A DNA stretch of 64,000 bases from Janthinobacterium silvisoli (lineage in GTDB: Bacteria; Pseudomonadota; Gammaproteobacteria; Burkholderiales; Burkholderiaceae_D): the NCBI RefSeq assembly GCF_014200725.1, contig NZ_JACHCL010000002.1:248001-312000 (forward strand). Reading direction: 5' to 3'. A program made the translations under genes and the position numbers. Shown here one piece after another: positions 8,315 to 16,729 of the stretch (positions are counted from its first letter, which is position 1; each line of letters opens with the position of its first letter). The notes below the pieces were generated by a model, which ran no database searches, was not told the origin of the DNA, and saw nothing but the letters and a program-made list of their open reading frames with translations.

Positions 8315-9238
8315 TTAGTCGGGCAGCATCAACGCCGCAAAATCCTGCTTGCGGAACTGTTCGACGATAAAGTCGACAAACACGCGCGTCTTGGCAGGCA
8401 GCAGTTTTTTGCTGGGGTAGTACAGCGACAGCGGACCGGAATCGGCGCGCCAGCCTGGCAACAAGCGGATCAGGGCGCCGCTGCGCAAATGGGGCAGCGC
8501 GTGCGGCATCGGCAGTAGCGCCACGCCGATACCGTCGATGGCGGCTTGCGCCATCGCTTCCGGATCGTCAAAGATCGCGCGCGGCTGGCATTCAGCCAGG
8601 CCTTCGCCGCCGCGCCCATCGCGCAATATCCAGCTGCGCAGCCGTCCACTGCCGGCCGAACGGCGCACCACGCCATCGAGAGGAGCCAGGTCGAGCGGGT
8701 GGCCAGGCATGGCCTTGCCCTGCATGAAAGCCGGCGAGGCCGTGGCGACGATGTAGATATGCCCCAGTTCGCGCGCCACCACACCCGGCGTCAATTCGAT
8801 GCCGCCGCCGATGGCTGCGTCAAAGCCTTCGCCCACCAGGTCCACCGGGCGGTTATCGAGGTGGCAGTCGGGCACCACACCCGGATAACGCTCAACGAAG
8901 CCGCCAAGCAGCGGCAATACATAACGGCGGCCAAACGAAGGCGCCATGCTGATCTTTAAGATGCCGGACGGCGGCCCGCCCTCGCCTGCCGCCTCGCTGA
9001 TCGCGTCATGCAAGGCACCCAGCGGGCCGCCCACCTGGCGCAAAAAACGCTCGCCCCCTTCAGTCAGGGTCAGGCGGCGCGTGCTGCGCTGGAATAAACG
9101 CAGCCCCAGGCTGGTTTCGAGGCGCGCCACGTTCTTGCTGACGGCCGCTGGCGTCAAGCCCAGGCGGCGCGCGGCCGCCGAAAAGCTGCCTGTCTCGGCA
9201 GAGAGTACGAATGATTGCAAGTGATTGAGTGCGTCCAT
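8315..9238 (-). CDS. LysR-family transcriptional regulator
   Basis: This 307-residue regulator has an N-terminal winged helix (MDALNHLQSFVLSAETGSFSAAARRLGLTPAAVSKNVARLE) and a substrate-binding domain from about residue 90. The family includes many activators or repressors of the divergently transcribed neighbour, here an SDR oxidoreductase gene 125 bases away, which is its likely target. The inducer is unknown. The size and start are typical of the family. Confidence 0.92.
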   Translation of the reverse strand: MDALNHLQSFVLSAETGSFSAAARRLGLTPAAVSKNVARLETSLGLRLFQRSTRRLTLTEGGERFLRQVGGPLGALHDAISEAAGEGGPPSGILKISMAPSFGRRYVLPLLGGFVERYPGVVPDCHLDNRPVDLVGEGFDAAIGGGIELTPGVVARELGHIYIVATASPAFMQGKAMPGHPLDLAPLDGVVRRSAGSGRLRSWILRDGRGGEGLAECQPRAIFDDPEAMAQAAIDGIGVALLPMPHALPHLRSGALIRLLPGWRADSGPLSLYYPSKKLLPAKTRVFVDFIVEQFRKQDFAALMLPD

Positions 9239-9362
9239 ATGCGTATTCTAACGCGCCCATTTGATACTGATGGTTGAAAGTGATTGTAGCGATTCCTGGC
9301 TAGCCGACATGCAATGGCAGGCAGATACTGGCTACCTCATCATTCACCACAGGAATACCACC

Positions 9363-10124
9363 ATGAAGCACGCTAACAACTTCCCACTGCGCCAAGCCGG
9401 AAAAATCGCCTTTGTCACGGGAGGCTCGCGCGGCATCGGCGCGGCTATCGTACGCCGCCTGGCCGGCGAAGGCGCCACTGTCGCCTTTACCTACCAGCGC
9501 TCGGCCGATGAAGCGCAGGCGCTGGTGCAAGCAATCGAAGCATGCGGCGGCAAGGCGCTGGCCCTGCAAGCCGACGCGGCCGACGCCAGCGCCCTGACGG
9601 ACGCCATCAGCAAGATAGCAACGCAGTTCGGCCGCCTCGATATCCTGGTCAACAATGCAGGCATTTTCCTGGTCGGCGCCATCGATGATTTTTCGCTGGC
9701 CGATTTCGACCGGACGGTGGCGGTCAATGTGCGCGCCGTGTTTGTCGCCATCAAGGCAGCCGTGCCGCATATGGCCGAGGGTGGGCGCATCATCAATATC
9801 AGCAGCACCAACGCGCACCGTGCACCGTTCGGTGGCGCGGCGGCCTATGCCATGAGCAAGTCGGCCTTGTCGGGATTGACGCAAGGCCTGTCGCGCGACC
9901 TGGGTCCGCGCGGCATCACCATTAATAATGTGGAGCCTGGCCCCACGGCCACCGACATGAACCCGGCCAATGGCGACTTCGCCGCCATGCTGCACGGCTT
10001 GATGGCCTTGCCACGCCATGGCAGCGCCGATGAAATCGCCGGCATGGTGGCTTACCTGGCCAGCAGCGAAGCGGCTTTCGTGACGGGTGCAGGATTGAAG
10101 ATCGATGGCGGCTTTGCAGCGTAA
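9363..10124 (+). CDS. Short-chain dehydrogenase/reductase (3-oxoacyl-ACP reductase-like)
   Basis: This 253-residue SDR enzyme has the NAD(P)-binding TGGSRGIG near residue 20, the NNAG motif (VNNAGIFLVG), the catalytic Ser (ISSTNAHR) and the YxxxK pair (AYAMSKSALSGL), and ends GAGLKIDGGFAA. Classical SDRs of this type reduce carbonyls with NADPH; the substrate is not predictable. The chosen ATG has an ACAGGA site. An in-frame extension back to 9261 overlaps the probable control region and was rejected. It is divergent from a LysR gene that probably controls it. Confidence 0.9.
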   Translation: MKHANNFPLRQAGKIAFVTGGSRGIGAAIVRRLAGEGATVAFTYQRSADEAQALVQAIEACGGKALALQADAADASALTDAISKIATQFGRLDILVNNAGIFLVGAIDDFSLADFDRTVAVNVRAVFVAIKAAVPHMAEGGRIINISSTNAHRAPFGGAAAYAMSKSALSGLTQGLSRDLGPRGITINNVEPGPTATDMNPANGDFAAMLHGLMALPRHGSADEIAGMVAYLASSEAAFVTGAGLKIDGGFAA

Positions 10125-10173
10125 AACCTGATCAGGATCGCGGCGGCCCTTATTTCAAAATTGGCTCCCTGGA

Positions 10174-10947
10174 TTAGTCAGACCAGCTGCTCATCCAGGT
10201 GTCGAAACGCGCCACCACGGCCGGTGGGTTCAGGCGCGCCATCGCGCCCTCCACCGCTTCACTGTCAGTGACCTCGAACAGCAGCATGCAATCATCGCGC
10301 TGCTCTCCCACGCCAAAAAATCCTTCGCTGTCTAGCTCTTCCAGAGCCGCGATGCAGGCCTCAAACACGCCGCGGCGAAAGGTGGCGAAATCGAGTTGGA
10401 ACGGCAATCCACGGTGCGCCTGCAACAGCATGCGGTAGGCGCTGTCAAGATAGGCGCCACCATCGCCGAAACACCATTCGCCGGGATTCCACAACATCTC
10501 TTCGCCATATTCCGAGGCGGCCAGCGCTTCGCGGCTATTGGCCACCGGACCTATCGTCATGGCGCTATCGTCACTGAGCAGTGCAAATGCATTCAGGTGC
10601 TGTGTTGGATGCGCGGTGCGCGCGGCATTGAATGCACGGCGAGCACCGTCGCGCACCAGGTTTTGCAGCAAGCCGAATTCAAATACGGCAGGATCGATGA
10701 CTCTTGCTTGCGCCAGCATGTAGCCATCGGCCAGCGTGGCGTGGCAATGGGCGGCATACGCCGCTTGTGCCGCAGGTTCGCTGACGTAGTCGCTGCGTCC
10801 TTCCTCGCCCCAGGTCATGACAGCGCCGCCGGCCGTCCACACCGTGCTGTCGAATACACGCGCTTCCTGGAAGCGTACTGGCTGCTCGCCATCGTAAAGG
10901 TAAAACAAACTGTAATGGCTACGCATGATACTTTCTGCTTCATTCAT
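10174..10947 (-). CDS. DUF4303-like protein
   Basis: This 257-residue cytoplasmic protein has no signal peptide or membrane segment. The central part (HLNAFALLSDDSAMTIGPVANSRE) and the aromatic middle (EEMLWNPGEWCFGD) resemble DUF4303, a family often linked to immunity or polymorphic-toxin neighbourhoods but without a settled function. Its start lies 17 bases after the stop of the upstream MarR gene. The start is uncertain: ATG at 10947 or at 10926, neither with a strong ribosome site. The frame is open to 11076, but that would overlap the MarR gene. It is probably cotranscribed with that regulator. Confidence 0.6.
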   Translation of the reverse strand: MNEAESIMRSHYSLFYLYDGEQPVRFQEARVFDSTVWTAGGAVMTWGEEGRSDYVSEPAAQAAYAAHCHATLADGYMLAQARVIDPAVFEFGLLQNLVRDGARRAFNAARTAHPTQHLNAFALLSDDSAMTIGPVANSREALAASEYGEEMLWNPGEWCFGDGGAYLDSAYRMLLQAHRGLPFQLDFATFRRGVFEACIAALEELDSEGFFGVGEQRDDCMLLFEVTDSEAVEGAMARLNPPAVVARFDTWMSSWSD

Positions 10948-10963
10948 CGGGATTGCTGCAAGG

Positions 10964-11431
10964 TCAGCGCAAGACCGCGGGCGCCACCGGCAAGGTGTCG
11001 AGTGCGATAAACGCTTCCAGCGCCAGCCGCATATCTTCGAATACCTGCTTGCCGTAGGCCTGTTCCAGGCTGGCATATTGCAAGTCGATCAGATTGCTCA
11101 TCTGAATCACCAGGCTGGCGCCAGCGTCCGACAATTGCACCTGCAAGCGGCGCTGGTCGCCCGCCACCTTGCTGCGTGCGATCAGGCCCGTGTCTTCCAT
11201 GCGCGCCAAAATGCCGCTCATGCTAGGGCTGGAAATCTGGCACAGATCGCACAATTCTCGCGGCTCCAGCGTCGGGCTCACGTTGAGCGCACGCAGGATG
11301 CGCCATTGCTGTTCTGTCACGCCGAAATGGTTGAGGATGGGCCGGAAATGCTGCAACAGGCTGTCGCGCGCCTTGAGCAGGAGCTGCGGCATATTGGGAT
11401 AGCGTATCAAAGGCTGCAAGCGGTACTCCAT
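10964..11431 (-). CDS. MarR-family regulator, HpaR-like
   Basis: This 155-residue winged-helix regulator has the segments GVTEQQWRILRAL, LCDLCQISSPSMSGILARME and ARSKVAGDQRRLQVQLSDAG. It most resembles HpaR, the repressor of homoprotocatechuate degradation, but no aromatic-degradation genes are nearby, so the specific role is not supported. A 10-bp perfect palindrome (TATAATTATA, 11453-11462) overlaps its likely -10 region, consistent with autorepression. The start has no clear ribosome site. Confidence 0.82.
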   Translation of the reverse strand: MEYRLQPLIRYPNMPQLLLKARDSLLQHFRPILNHFGVTEQQWRILRALNVSPTLEPRELCDLCQISSPSMSGILARMEDTGLIARSKVAGDQRRLQVQLSDAGASLVIQMSNLIDLQYASLEQAYGKQVFEDMRLALEAFIALDTLPVAPAVLR

Positions 11432-11452
11432 GGCAGAGGTTATGGGCTTGCT

Positions 11453-11462
11453 TATAATTATA
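11453..11462 (-). promoter_or_regulatory. -10 region / palindrome before the MarR gene
   Basis: The perfect palindrome TATAATTATA contains a consensus -10 on the minus strand, 22 bases before the MarR start. MarR proteins commonly bind palindromes overlapping their own promoter, so autoregulation is inferred. The palindrome is short and may be only an AT-rich promoter. Confidence 0.4.
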
Positions 11463-11479
11463 CAACTGACAAGAATTTA

Positions 11480-11512
11480 CCCCCGTCCGCATGACATGCA
11501 GGCGGACGGGGG
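11480..11512 (-). terminator. Strong GC hairpin after the DUF885 gene
   Basis: An 11-bp perfect stem (CCCCCGTCCGC at 11480-11490 with GCGGACGGGGG at 11502-11512) and an 11-base loop sit 5 bases past the DUF885 stop on the minus strand. The following sequence is only moderately T-rich, so efficiency is uncertain. Confidence 0.65.
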
Positions 11513-11516
11513 AAGG

Positions 11517-13325
11517 TCAGCCCCTGGCTTTTTGCGCGGGGATGAATTGCTCGCGCACCGCCTTGGCCAACAAGTCCGGCGGCAGCAAGCCCTGTCCCAG
11601 CAGGAAGTTGTTGAATGCCAGGCGGTCAAACTTTGCGCCCAGCGCCAGCTCGGTCTCGGCGCGCAATTGCAGGATGCGCGTATAGCCATAGAAATAGCTG
11701 CCCGCCTGACCCGGCATATTGAAGGTGTAACGGTCCAGTTCCTGGCGCGCCATCGGTTTCGACAGCATCACTTCGTCCGTCAAAATGCGGCCCGCTTCTT
11801 CACGCGTGATCTGGCCCAGGTTCAGCATCGGGTCCAGCATGGCGCGCGCCGCCCGCAGCATGCGGAACTGCAGCGCGATGAACTGGCCTTCGACCGGCTC
11901 GTACGGCAGCATCTCCGCTTCCGCATACAAGGCCCAGCCTTCCACGTTGACACTGTTGAAGGCATACAGGCTGCGCGCCTGCGACACGCCGCGCTCCACC
12001 ATGGCGCTGAACTGCAACTCATGGCCAGGGCGGCCTTCGTGCGCGCTCAGGGTCCAGGCGGCGCCCGAGAAATTGAAGTCGTCATACACTTCACCCTTGC
12101 CGCTGGTGGCCGGATTGCTCACGGTGAGCACAAACTGGCCATGTTCGCCCGTATTGCCGATCAGCGGAGGCGGACGCATATGCGGCGCCGGCTGGGCCGC
12201 CGATTCGGCTGCCGACGCCAATCGCATGGTCATCGCGCGCTGCGGCAAATCGACCACGCCCTGCTGGCGGATGCGCGCTTCGAGCTGCGTGTTGACGTCC
12301 TTGTAGTGCGCTTCGAGCTGATCGTTGGGGATCGAGTCGCTTTTCAGGGCGCGCAGCACCTGGCGATAATCATTGCCGTCAATGCCCTTCAAGGCCAGCC
12401 TGGCGGCCACCACCGGAGCCAGTGCCTGCAAGGCTGCGCGCGTTTCCAGGTAAGCCACTTCGGCCCGCTCGATCAGCGCCTGCGGTGCAATGTCGATGCC
12501 CACCTGCTTCAGGCGGAATGCGTACAGTTCGGGCGCCATGCGGAAATCCGTGCGCGAGAGCGGCAGCACGGTCTGGCGCTCCCACGCCGCATACTCGTTC
12601 AATTGCTGTTCCATGAGCGCCAGCGTTGCTTCGGCGCCCGCGATCTTCATGTCGGCAAACAGCTTGCGGATACCGGCGATATAGGTCGGCACGTTGTCCA
12701 GCGACTGCTCCACCTGCAGGCGCACGGGGCCTGCCAGGCCCTGCTGGCCAATTTTCTCCGTGAAGCGCGCCTTGGCCTGCGCCGTGATCGGCGTGCTGCC
12801 GGGGAACTGGCCCACATAGCGCTGCAGCAGTTCCAGCGCCTTGGCGCGGCGCGCGGCCGGGCGCTGTTCCTGCAGCAGGCTTTGCATGCTGCCGAACACT
12901 AGCTGCGGCACATCGACCCACGGCAAGGTGTATTTGGCGTCCAGCTGCGCGCCCGTGATTTCGTTATCGACGGCATGCGTCAATATCTCCAGATCCTGGC
13001 GGATGCGTTCATCCTTTTCGGCGGCCAGCCGCTGCTGCAGCTTGATACGCGCCTGGCGCATGGCGGCCACATAGCGCTCGGTGATCTTCGGACCCAGGTC
13101 GGTGGCCAGGCCGTCATACTGCGACAAGCCCGTGTCCGACGCATTCTCGGGCGAGAACTGGGCCTGCGCTTCGAGCACGATGGCGGCATTGCGGTTGCTG
13201 GCCTCGACCCAGGCGGTGGAGGCCGCAGGAGTGACAGCGGTGGCGGGAGCGGCAAACGCGGTAGCCAGGGCTACGGCCAGCGTAGCTGCCAGGACGGTCT
13301 TGTACAATTTCGGGCGTACGGACAT
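11517..13325 (-). CDS. DUF885 family exported protein (putative metallohydrolase)
   Basis: This 602-residue protein has a clear signal peptide (KTVLAATLAVALATAFAAPATA). The DUF885 signature HEGRPGHELQ is near residue 428; together with downstream acidic residues it is thought to form a metal site, as in M3-like peptidases. The exported location and the family suggest a periplasmic peptidase-like enzyme, but the activity is not proven for most members. The length is typical. The ATG has a GGAAGG-like site about 10 bases upstream. A strong hairpin follows the stop. Confidence 0.85.
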   Translation of the reverse strand: MSVRPKLYKTVLAATLAVALATAFAAPATAVTPAASTAWVEASNRNAAIVLEAQAQFSPENASDTGLSQYDGLATDLGPKITERYVAAMRQARIKLQQRLAAEKDERIRQDLEILTHAVDNEITGAQLDAKYTLPWVDVPQLVFGSMQSLLQEQRPAARRAKALELLQRYVGQFPGSTPITAQAKARFTEKIGQQGLAGPVRLQVEQSLDNVPTYIAGIRKLFADMKIAGAEATLALMEQQLNEYAAWERQTVLPLSRTDFRMAPELYAFRLKQVGIDIAPQALIERAEVAYLETRAALQALAPVVAARLALKGIDGNDYRQVLRALKSDSIPNDQLEAHYKDVNTQLEARIRQQGVVDLPQRAMTMRLASAAESAAQPAPHMRPPPLIGNTGEHGQFVLTVSNPATSGKGEVYDDFNFSGAAWTLSAHEGRPGHELQFSAMVERGVSQARSLYAFNSVNVEGWALYAEAEMLPYEPVEGQFIALQFRMLRAARAMLDPMLNLGQITREEAGRILTDEVMLSKPMARQELDRYTFNMPGQAGSYFYGYTRILQLRAETELALGAKFDRLAFNNFLLGQGLLPPDLLAKAVREQFIPAQKARG

Positions 13326-13475
13326 CGGGGCTTTCCTTCCAGGGGTGAACGATGAGCGAAACGGCGAGTATCGGCCAGCACCCTGCGGCTGTCAATCTGG
13401 CATGCTCTGACTGCCAGGCAAGAAAGCGCAAGATGCGCTAAGCTGTTCCAGCCCCATTACCTCATAAGGAATAGC

Positions 13476-13763
13476 ATGACCCTGATCGTCGTTGCCACCA
13501 TCGATGCACTTTCCGACCATATCGACGCCGTGCGCGCCGCCCTTGAAACCGTGGTGCCACCGAGCCGCGCGGAAAAAGAGTGCCTGCGCTATGAATTGCA
13601 TGTCGACAACAAGATTCCCACCCGATTCATCATGCTGGAAGAATGGGCCGACAAGGCCGCCCTGACCGCCCATGAGGGTACGCCCCACTTCAAGGCGCTG
13701 GGCGCCGCCGTCGCTGGCAAAGTCAGCAAGGTAGACGTGGCCGAGTTGAGCAAGCTGAAGTAA
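13476..13763 (+). CDS. Antibiotic biosynthesis monooxygenase (ABM/YgiN-like) domain protein
   Basis: This 95-residue single-domain protein has the ABM fold pattern TLIVVATIDALSDHIDAVRAAL, CLRYELHVDNK and FIMLEEWADKAALTAHE...HFKAL. Such small dimeric proteins act as cofactor-free quinol monooxygenases or in related detoxification; the substrate is unknown. The start has an AAGGA site. A terminator hairpin lies about 40 bases past the stop. Confidence 0.88.
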   Translation: MTLIVVATIDALSDHIDAVRAALETVVPPSRAEKECLRYELHVDNKIPTRFIMLEEWADKAALTAHEGTPHFKALGAAVAGKVSKVDVAELSKLK

Positions 13764-13800
13764 AGATTGCCGGAAGACGCTAGCGTGTGGCCTGCCAAGA

Positions 13801-13833
13801 AAGTTGCCCTCTATAATATGGCAACTTTTTTTT
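13801..13833 (+). terminator. Rho-independent terminator whose loop contains a TATAAT box
   Basis: An 8-bp stem, AAGTTGCC (13801-13808) with GGCAACTT (13820-13827), is followed by a run of T residues. It ends the ABM monooxygenase transcript. The loop contains TATAAT (13812-13817), a consensus -10 about 40 bases before the next start codon, so the element may also carry part of the promoter for the downstream gene. Confidence 0.75.
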
Positions 13834-13855
13834 GACGGCCAATTTAACAACAATA

Positions 13856-14422
13856 ATGACTCCATTTTTTTTGCCGAAAGGCGCCGCAGCGGCAGCCGTT
13901 TTCAGTCTCTGCATGAATGCCTTCGCACAAACTCCCGCGCCCAATCTGGTGGGCGATTACAACCTGGCCTCGTCGACCACCGTGCCGGCCAGCACCTGGG
14001 GTTATTCCAAAGGGCGTATCTCGATCAAGCAGCTTGATGACAGACACTTGCTGATACTGTTCGCCTGTGAATGGAAACGCGAGCCGAAGGCTGTGTGTGG
14101 CGACCACTACTTTGCCCAGCAGCGCGACGACGGCCTGTATTTGCAGGACATGAATACGGACGCCCTGCGCCTGTATTTTGATCCAGCCACCCGCAAGCTC
14201 ACCATCATTTCGCGCGGCTATGACGCCAAAGAAAGTGTGCGGCACGACATTTTCAGCGCTACCAGCGCGCCATTGACCGATACCGCCCTGTTGCGGCGCA
14301 TGAAGCGAGAGCAAGCCAATGCCAGCGACAAGGAAAACCTGCGCGTCTTCGGGCCCTACCAAAAACGCGATTACCAGAACAACCGCATCGAGTTCCAGCG
14401 CCAGTCCATAACGACGCCTTGA
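13856..14422 (+). CDS. Exported protein of unknown function
   Basis: This is a 188-residue protein from the ATG at 13856, with a signal peptide (PKGAAAAAVFSLCMNAFAQ). The mature part has two cysteines (FACEWKREPKAVCGDHYFAQ) that could form a disulfide. No family was recognised. A frame extension to 13832 would remove the signal from the N-terminus and was rejected. The next gene starts 13 bases downstream, so the two are probably one operon. Confidence 0.7.
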   Translation: MTPFFLPKGAAAAAVFSLCMNAFAQTPAPNLVGDYNLASSTTVPASTWGYSKGRISIKQLDDRHLLILFACEWKREPKAVCGDHYFAQQRDDGLYLQDMNTDALRLYFDPATRKLTIISRGYDAKESVRHDIFSATSAPLTDTALLRRMKREQANASDKENLRVFGPYQKRDYQNNRIEFQRQSITTP

Positions 14423-14435
14423 CAGTCCAGGTACG

Positions 14436-15173
14436 ATGACATCCTCTCCTTTTCGGCGACAACTGCTGCGCCTGCTAGGCACCCTGCTCTGCTCACCGGT
14501 GCTGGTGCGGGCCGCCGAGCGCAGCTTGCCTGCTGCCGTGCGCAAGCGCATCGTGGCCACCCTGGCGGCGCCCTTGCCGAGCGTGCTCAATGTGCACCAC
14601 CTGGCGCTGATACGGCGTTTCAATATCGGCTGGTCGCCGGTGGAAAGCGGCGCGCCCATGCTCAACCCGGCGCAGCCGCTCGGTGATAGTAACGGTGGCG
14701 ACACTCTGGCGCTGGCCATGCAGATTATCGCCACCAAGGATGCAGCCCTGGCTGCCCAGCGCTTGATGGAAGCGGCGCAACTGCTGCCCCATTTCGTGCA
14801 GATGGCAAACCTGAAGCCCGGCAACTACGCCAACGGCAAGACGCCATTTACTTTCACCACGCGGCATCTGACCTTGCTGCGCCAGCAATCGTGGATGCCG
14901 CTGGAAATGCTGGGCATGGGGTCAGCCGAGGACTATCTGGCCGAAGGCTATTGGCCCACGCCATCCGTCGATGGCAAGCGGCCCTACGGCAATTTCACGA
15001 ACTACCCCGTCGAAATGGCGCAAGCGCTGAACTTGCCTGTACGCCAGCAGGCAGACGGTACCTTGACCATCACGTCCAACCTGGAAGCGGAAATGGAAGC
15101 GCTGCATGAGCAGACAGAGGCGGCATTGCAAGTGTTTGTATGGCAAGCGGGGTTAATGCGTAATAAGGTGTGA
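14436..15173 (+). CDS. Exported protein of unknown function
   Basis: This 245-residue protein has an N-terminal signal (PFRRQLLRLLGTLLCSPVLVRA). Two adjacent arginines precede the hydrophobic stretch, but the full twin-arginine pattern is not convincing. The rest is soluble-looking, with no recognised domain; notable segments are MLGMGSAEDYLAEGYWPTP and NFTNYPVEMAQALNLPVRQ. It follows another exported unknown by 13 bases and is probably cotranscribed with it. Confidence 0.65.
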   Translation: MTSSPFRRQLLRLLGTLLCSPVLVRAAERSLPAAVRKRIVATLAAPLPSVLNVHHLALIRRFNIGWSPVESGAPMLNPAQPLGDSNGGDTLALAMQIIATKDAALAAQRLMEAAQLLPHFVQMANLKPGNYANGKTPFTFTTRHLTLLRQQSWMPLEMLGMGSAEDYLAEGYWPTPSVDGKRPYGNFTNYPVEMAQALNLPVRQQADGTLTITSNLEAEMEALHEQTEAALQVFVWQAGLMRNKV

Positions 15174-15197
15174 AACGGCAAGCCGCTCTGGGCAAGG

Positions 15198-15566
15198 TCA
15201 GGCGGCTGCCCGCTTTTGCCGTATCAATACTTCCGCAGGGATACCCAGTTCCTCATGCAGGCGCCGTATCATGGGCAGGGTCAGTTGGCGCGTACCGTTG
15301 AGAATTTCATACACGCGGTTCAAACGGCCTATCATGGGTTCCAGATCCTTGGGCGCCAGGGATTTTTGTTCCATGCTGAACTTGATCGCATCAATAGGAT
15401 CAGGAAATTCCATCACGAAATGACGCGTTTCATAAGCGTCGACCAAGGTGGCCAGCACGTCGAGCCGGTCGCCTTCGGGCGTGCCGAATTGCGCATTCAT
15501 CAGCGATTCGACTTCGCGCAAGGCGGCCCGATAATCATCTTCAGTGCGCAGTGGTTTGATGTACAT
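15198..15566 (-). CDS. higA: HigA-type antitoxin (HTH)
   Basis: This 122-residue antitoxin has an N-terminal region that probably binds the toxin and a C-terminal helix-turn-helix of the HigA type (LAPKDLEPMIGRLNRVYEILNGTRQLTLPMIRRLHEELGIPAEVL). It should neutralise HigB and, with it, repress the shared promoter. The toxin gene lies immediately upstream (13-base gap), the usual toxin-first HigBA order. A GTP-rich metabolic role is not indicated. Confidence 0.9.
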   Translation of the reverse strand: MYIKPLRTEDDYRAALREVESLMNAQFGTPEGDRLDVLATLVDAYETRHFVMEFPDPIDAIKFSMEQKSLAPKDLEPMIGRLNRVYEILNGTRQLTLPMIRRLHEELGIPAEVLIRQKRAAA

Positions 15567-15579
15567 GATGGTGCCCTAG

Positions 15580-15879
15580 CTAAATTATCTGCGCAATAAT
15601 CGCGTCATATTGCCGGTGCGTGCCAATAAACTTGATATACACGATGCCATAGGGGTAATTGATGGATGTGACAAGCCGGTATTTATTACCGGCAATATTG
15701 AACACCACTCTACCCTCTTTCAAGATACTCGCCGTACCGAAATCCGCCTTCACCGCAGCCGGATCGGGTAATGACACCCTGAGCACATGACTGTACCAAG
15801 CCAGCAGAGGCGCTTTTGAATCCGCATAGATTGCCTGACTATAAAAAGCAAGCAATGTTGGCTTGGCCAGGATACGCAT
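15580..15879 (-). CDS. higB: HigB-type mRNA interferase toxin
   Basis: This 99-residue toxin of the HigB/RelE superfamily should cleave mRNA on the ribosome. Family segments are VKADFGTASILKEGRVVFNIAGNKYRLV, then YPYGIVYIKFIGTHRQYDAI. It is complete in length. The ATG at 15879 has no ribosome site and coincides with the expected transcription start of a near-consensus promoter, so the mRNA is probably leaderless. The downstream higA is coupled by a 13-base gap. Its lower GC than neighbouring core genes is typical of mobile toxin-antitoxin modules. Confidence 0.9.
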   Translation of the reverse strand: MRILAKPTLLAFYSQAIYADSKAPLLAWYSHVLRVSLPDPAAVKADFGTASILKEGRVVFNIAGNKYRLVTSINYPYGIVYIKFIGTHRQYDAIIAQII

Positions 15880-15885
15880 ACATTG

Positions 15886-15914
15886 ATACTAGTCCCATCC
15901 TGGGACCAAGTCAA
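15886..15914 (-). promoter_or_regulatory. higBA promoter with operator inside the spacer
   Basis: On the minus strand, a -35 TTGACT (15914-15909), a 17-base spacer and a -10 TAGTAT (15891-15886) form a near-consensus promoter. The spacer holds the inverted repeat GTCCCA-N3-TGGGAC (15892-15906), a likely HigA/HigBA operator. The predicted +1 falls on or next to the A of the higB ATG at 15879. Confidence 0.7.
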
Positions 15915-15982
15915 CCTCAACCACCAAAGTGCCTATATCGACCGCCCGGCTACAGCCAGGATTGATTTATCCAGCGCACTCA

Positions 15983-16687
15983 TCAATCAAGACCGCCTCT
16001 ATTCAAAAAACTGAACATGCCATTGGCCTTCTTTATCAGCCGCGAAACTTCTGTCCAGCTTGTGACATAAGCACCAGACTTTTTTCTTCTATGAAATTTA
16101 TCTTCGTCTTTGTCTGACCTGCTTGTTGCGACTTGGCAAAGGATCAGTTCGGGCTTGCCCGGATCTGCCTTCAGTGACAGCCATTCGCCGCCAAACTGCC
16201 TGGCCACCTCAAGGTCAAATGGCATCAGCGTCAAGTAAGCTGGCATATAGTATCCGCTCGGGAATTTGCAACGCATGCTGGCATCCTCGCCATTGCTCAA
16301 ACCGTCGCTCAAAGCACGCTTTATATCCTTGGCTTCCCGCTCACTGCGATATGTCAGGAAGGCCAGATAGTTCATGCCAATATCGACTGTCGTCACCTTC
16401 GATGGAACAAAAAACACCACATCCCGTAGCGCAGCACCCTTCAGGCTATCCAGCACTTTCGCCGCATAGATAAAACCACAGGACTCCTGCCCGCCCTGCT
16501 CATCAATGATGACTGGGCGCGTGGACACAATCTTCAGTTTGGCTGTCATCGAAGAATGGCGCACCACCTCGCCCAAGCTCATGGTGCCATTTTCCACTCC
16601 CACCGGTATCAGCTCTTGCGCCGAGGACTGCATTGCACATAGCAATAACCATAAGGAAATATTCAATCTCAGCAAACCAAAAGACAT
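15983..16687 (-). CDS. Exported protein of unknown function
   Basis: This is a 234-residue protein from the ATG at 16687 (MSFGLLRLN), which has a strong GAGAAGGAAAG site. The signal peptide is LNISLWLLLCAMQSSAQ. The mature part is basic at the end (RSDKDEDKFHRRKKSGAY) and has cysteines in SCGFIYAAKVLDSLKG and MRCKFPSG. The middle segment (KVLDSLKGAALRDVVFFVP, then MNYLAFLT) is reminiscent of small tissue-inhibitor-like OB-fold proteins, but this is a weak impression. GC is lower than in the neighbouring PBP gene. The frame is open to 16720, but the ribosome site decides the start. Confidence 0.65.
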   Translation of the reverse strand: MSFGLLRLNISLWLLLCAMQSSAQELIPVGVENGTMSLGEVVRHSSMTAKLKIVSTRPVIIDEQGGQESCGFIYAAKVLDSLKGAALRDVVFFVPSKVTTVDIGMNYLAFLTYRSEREAKDIKRALSDGLSNGEDASMRCKFPSGYYMPAYLTLMPFDLEVARQFGGEWLSLKADPGKPELILCQVATSRSDKDEDKFHRRKKSGAYVTSWTEVSRLIKKANGMFSFLNRGGLD

Positions 16688-16729
16688 TTCTTTCCTTCTC
16701 AAGATTTCATACGCTGGCAAGTAAAGCCA

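Noticed and set aside
11430..12902. 490-aa plus-strand ORF
   Set aside because: Antisense to the DUF885 gene with its intact HEGRPGHEL motif; no recognisable product.
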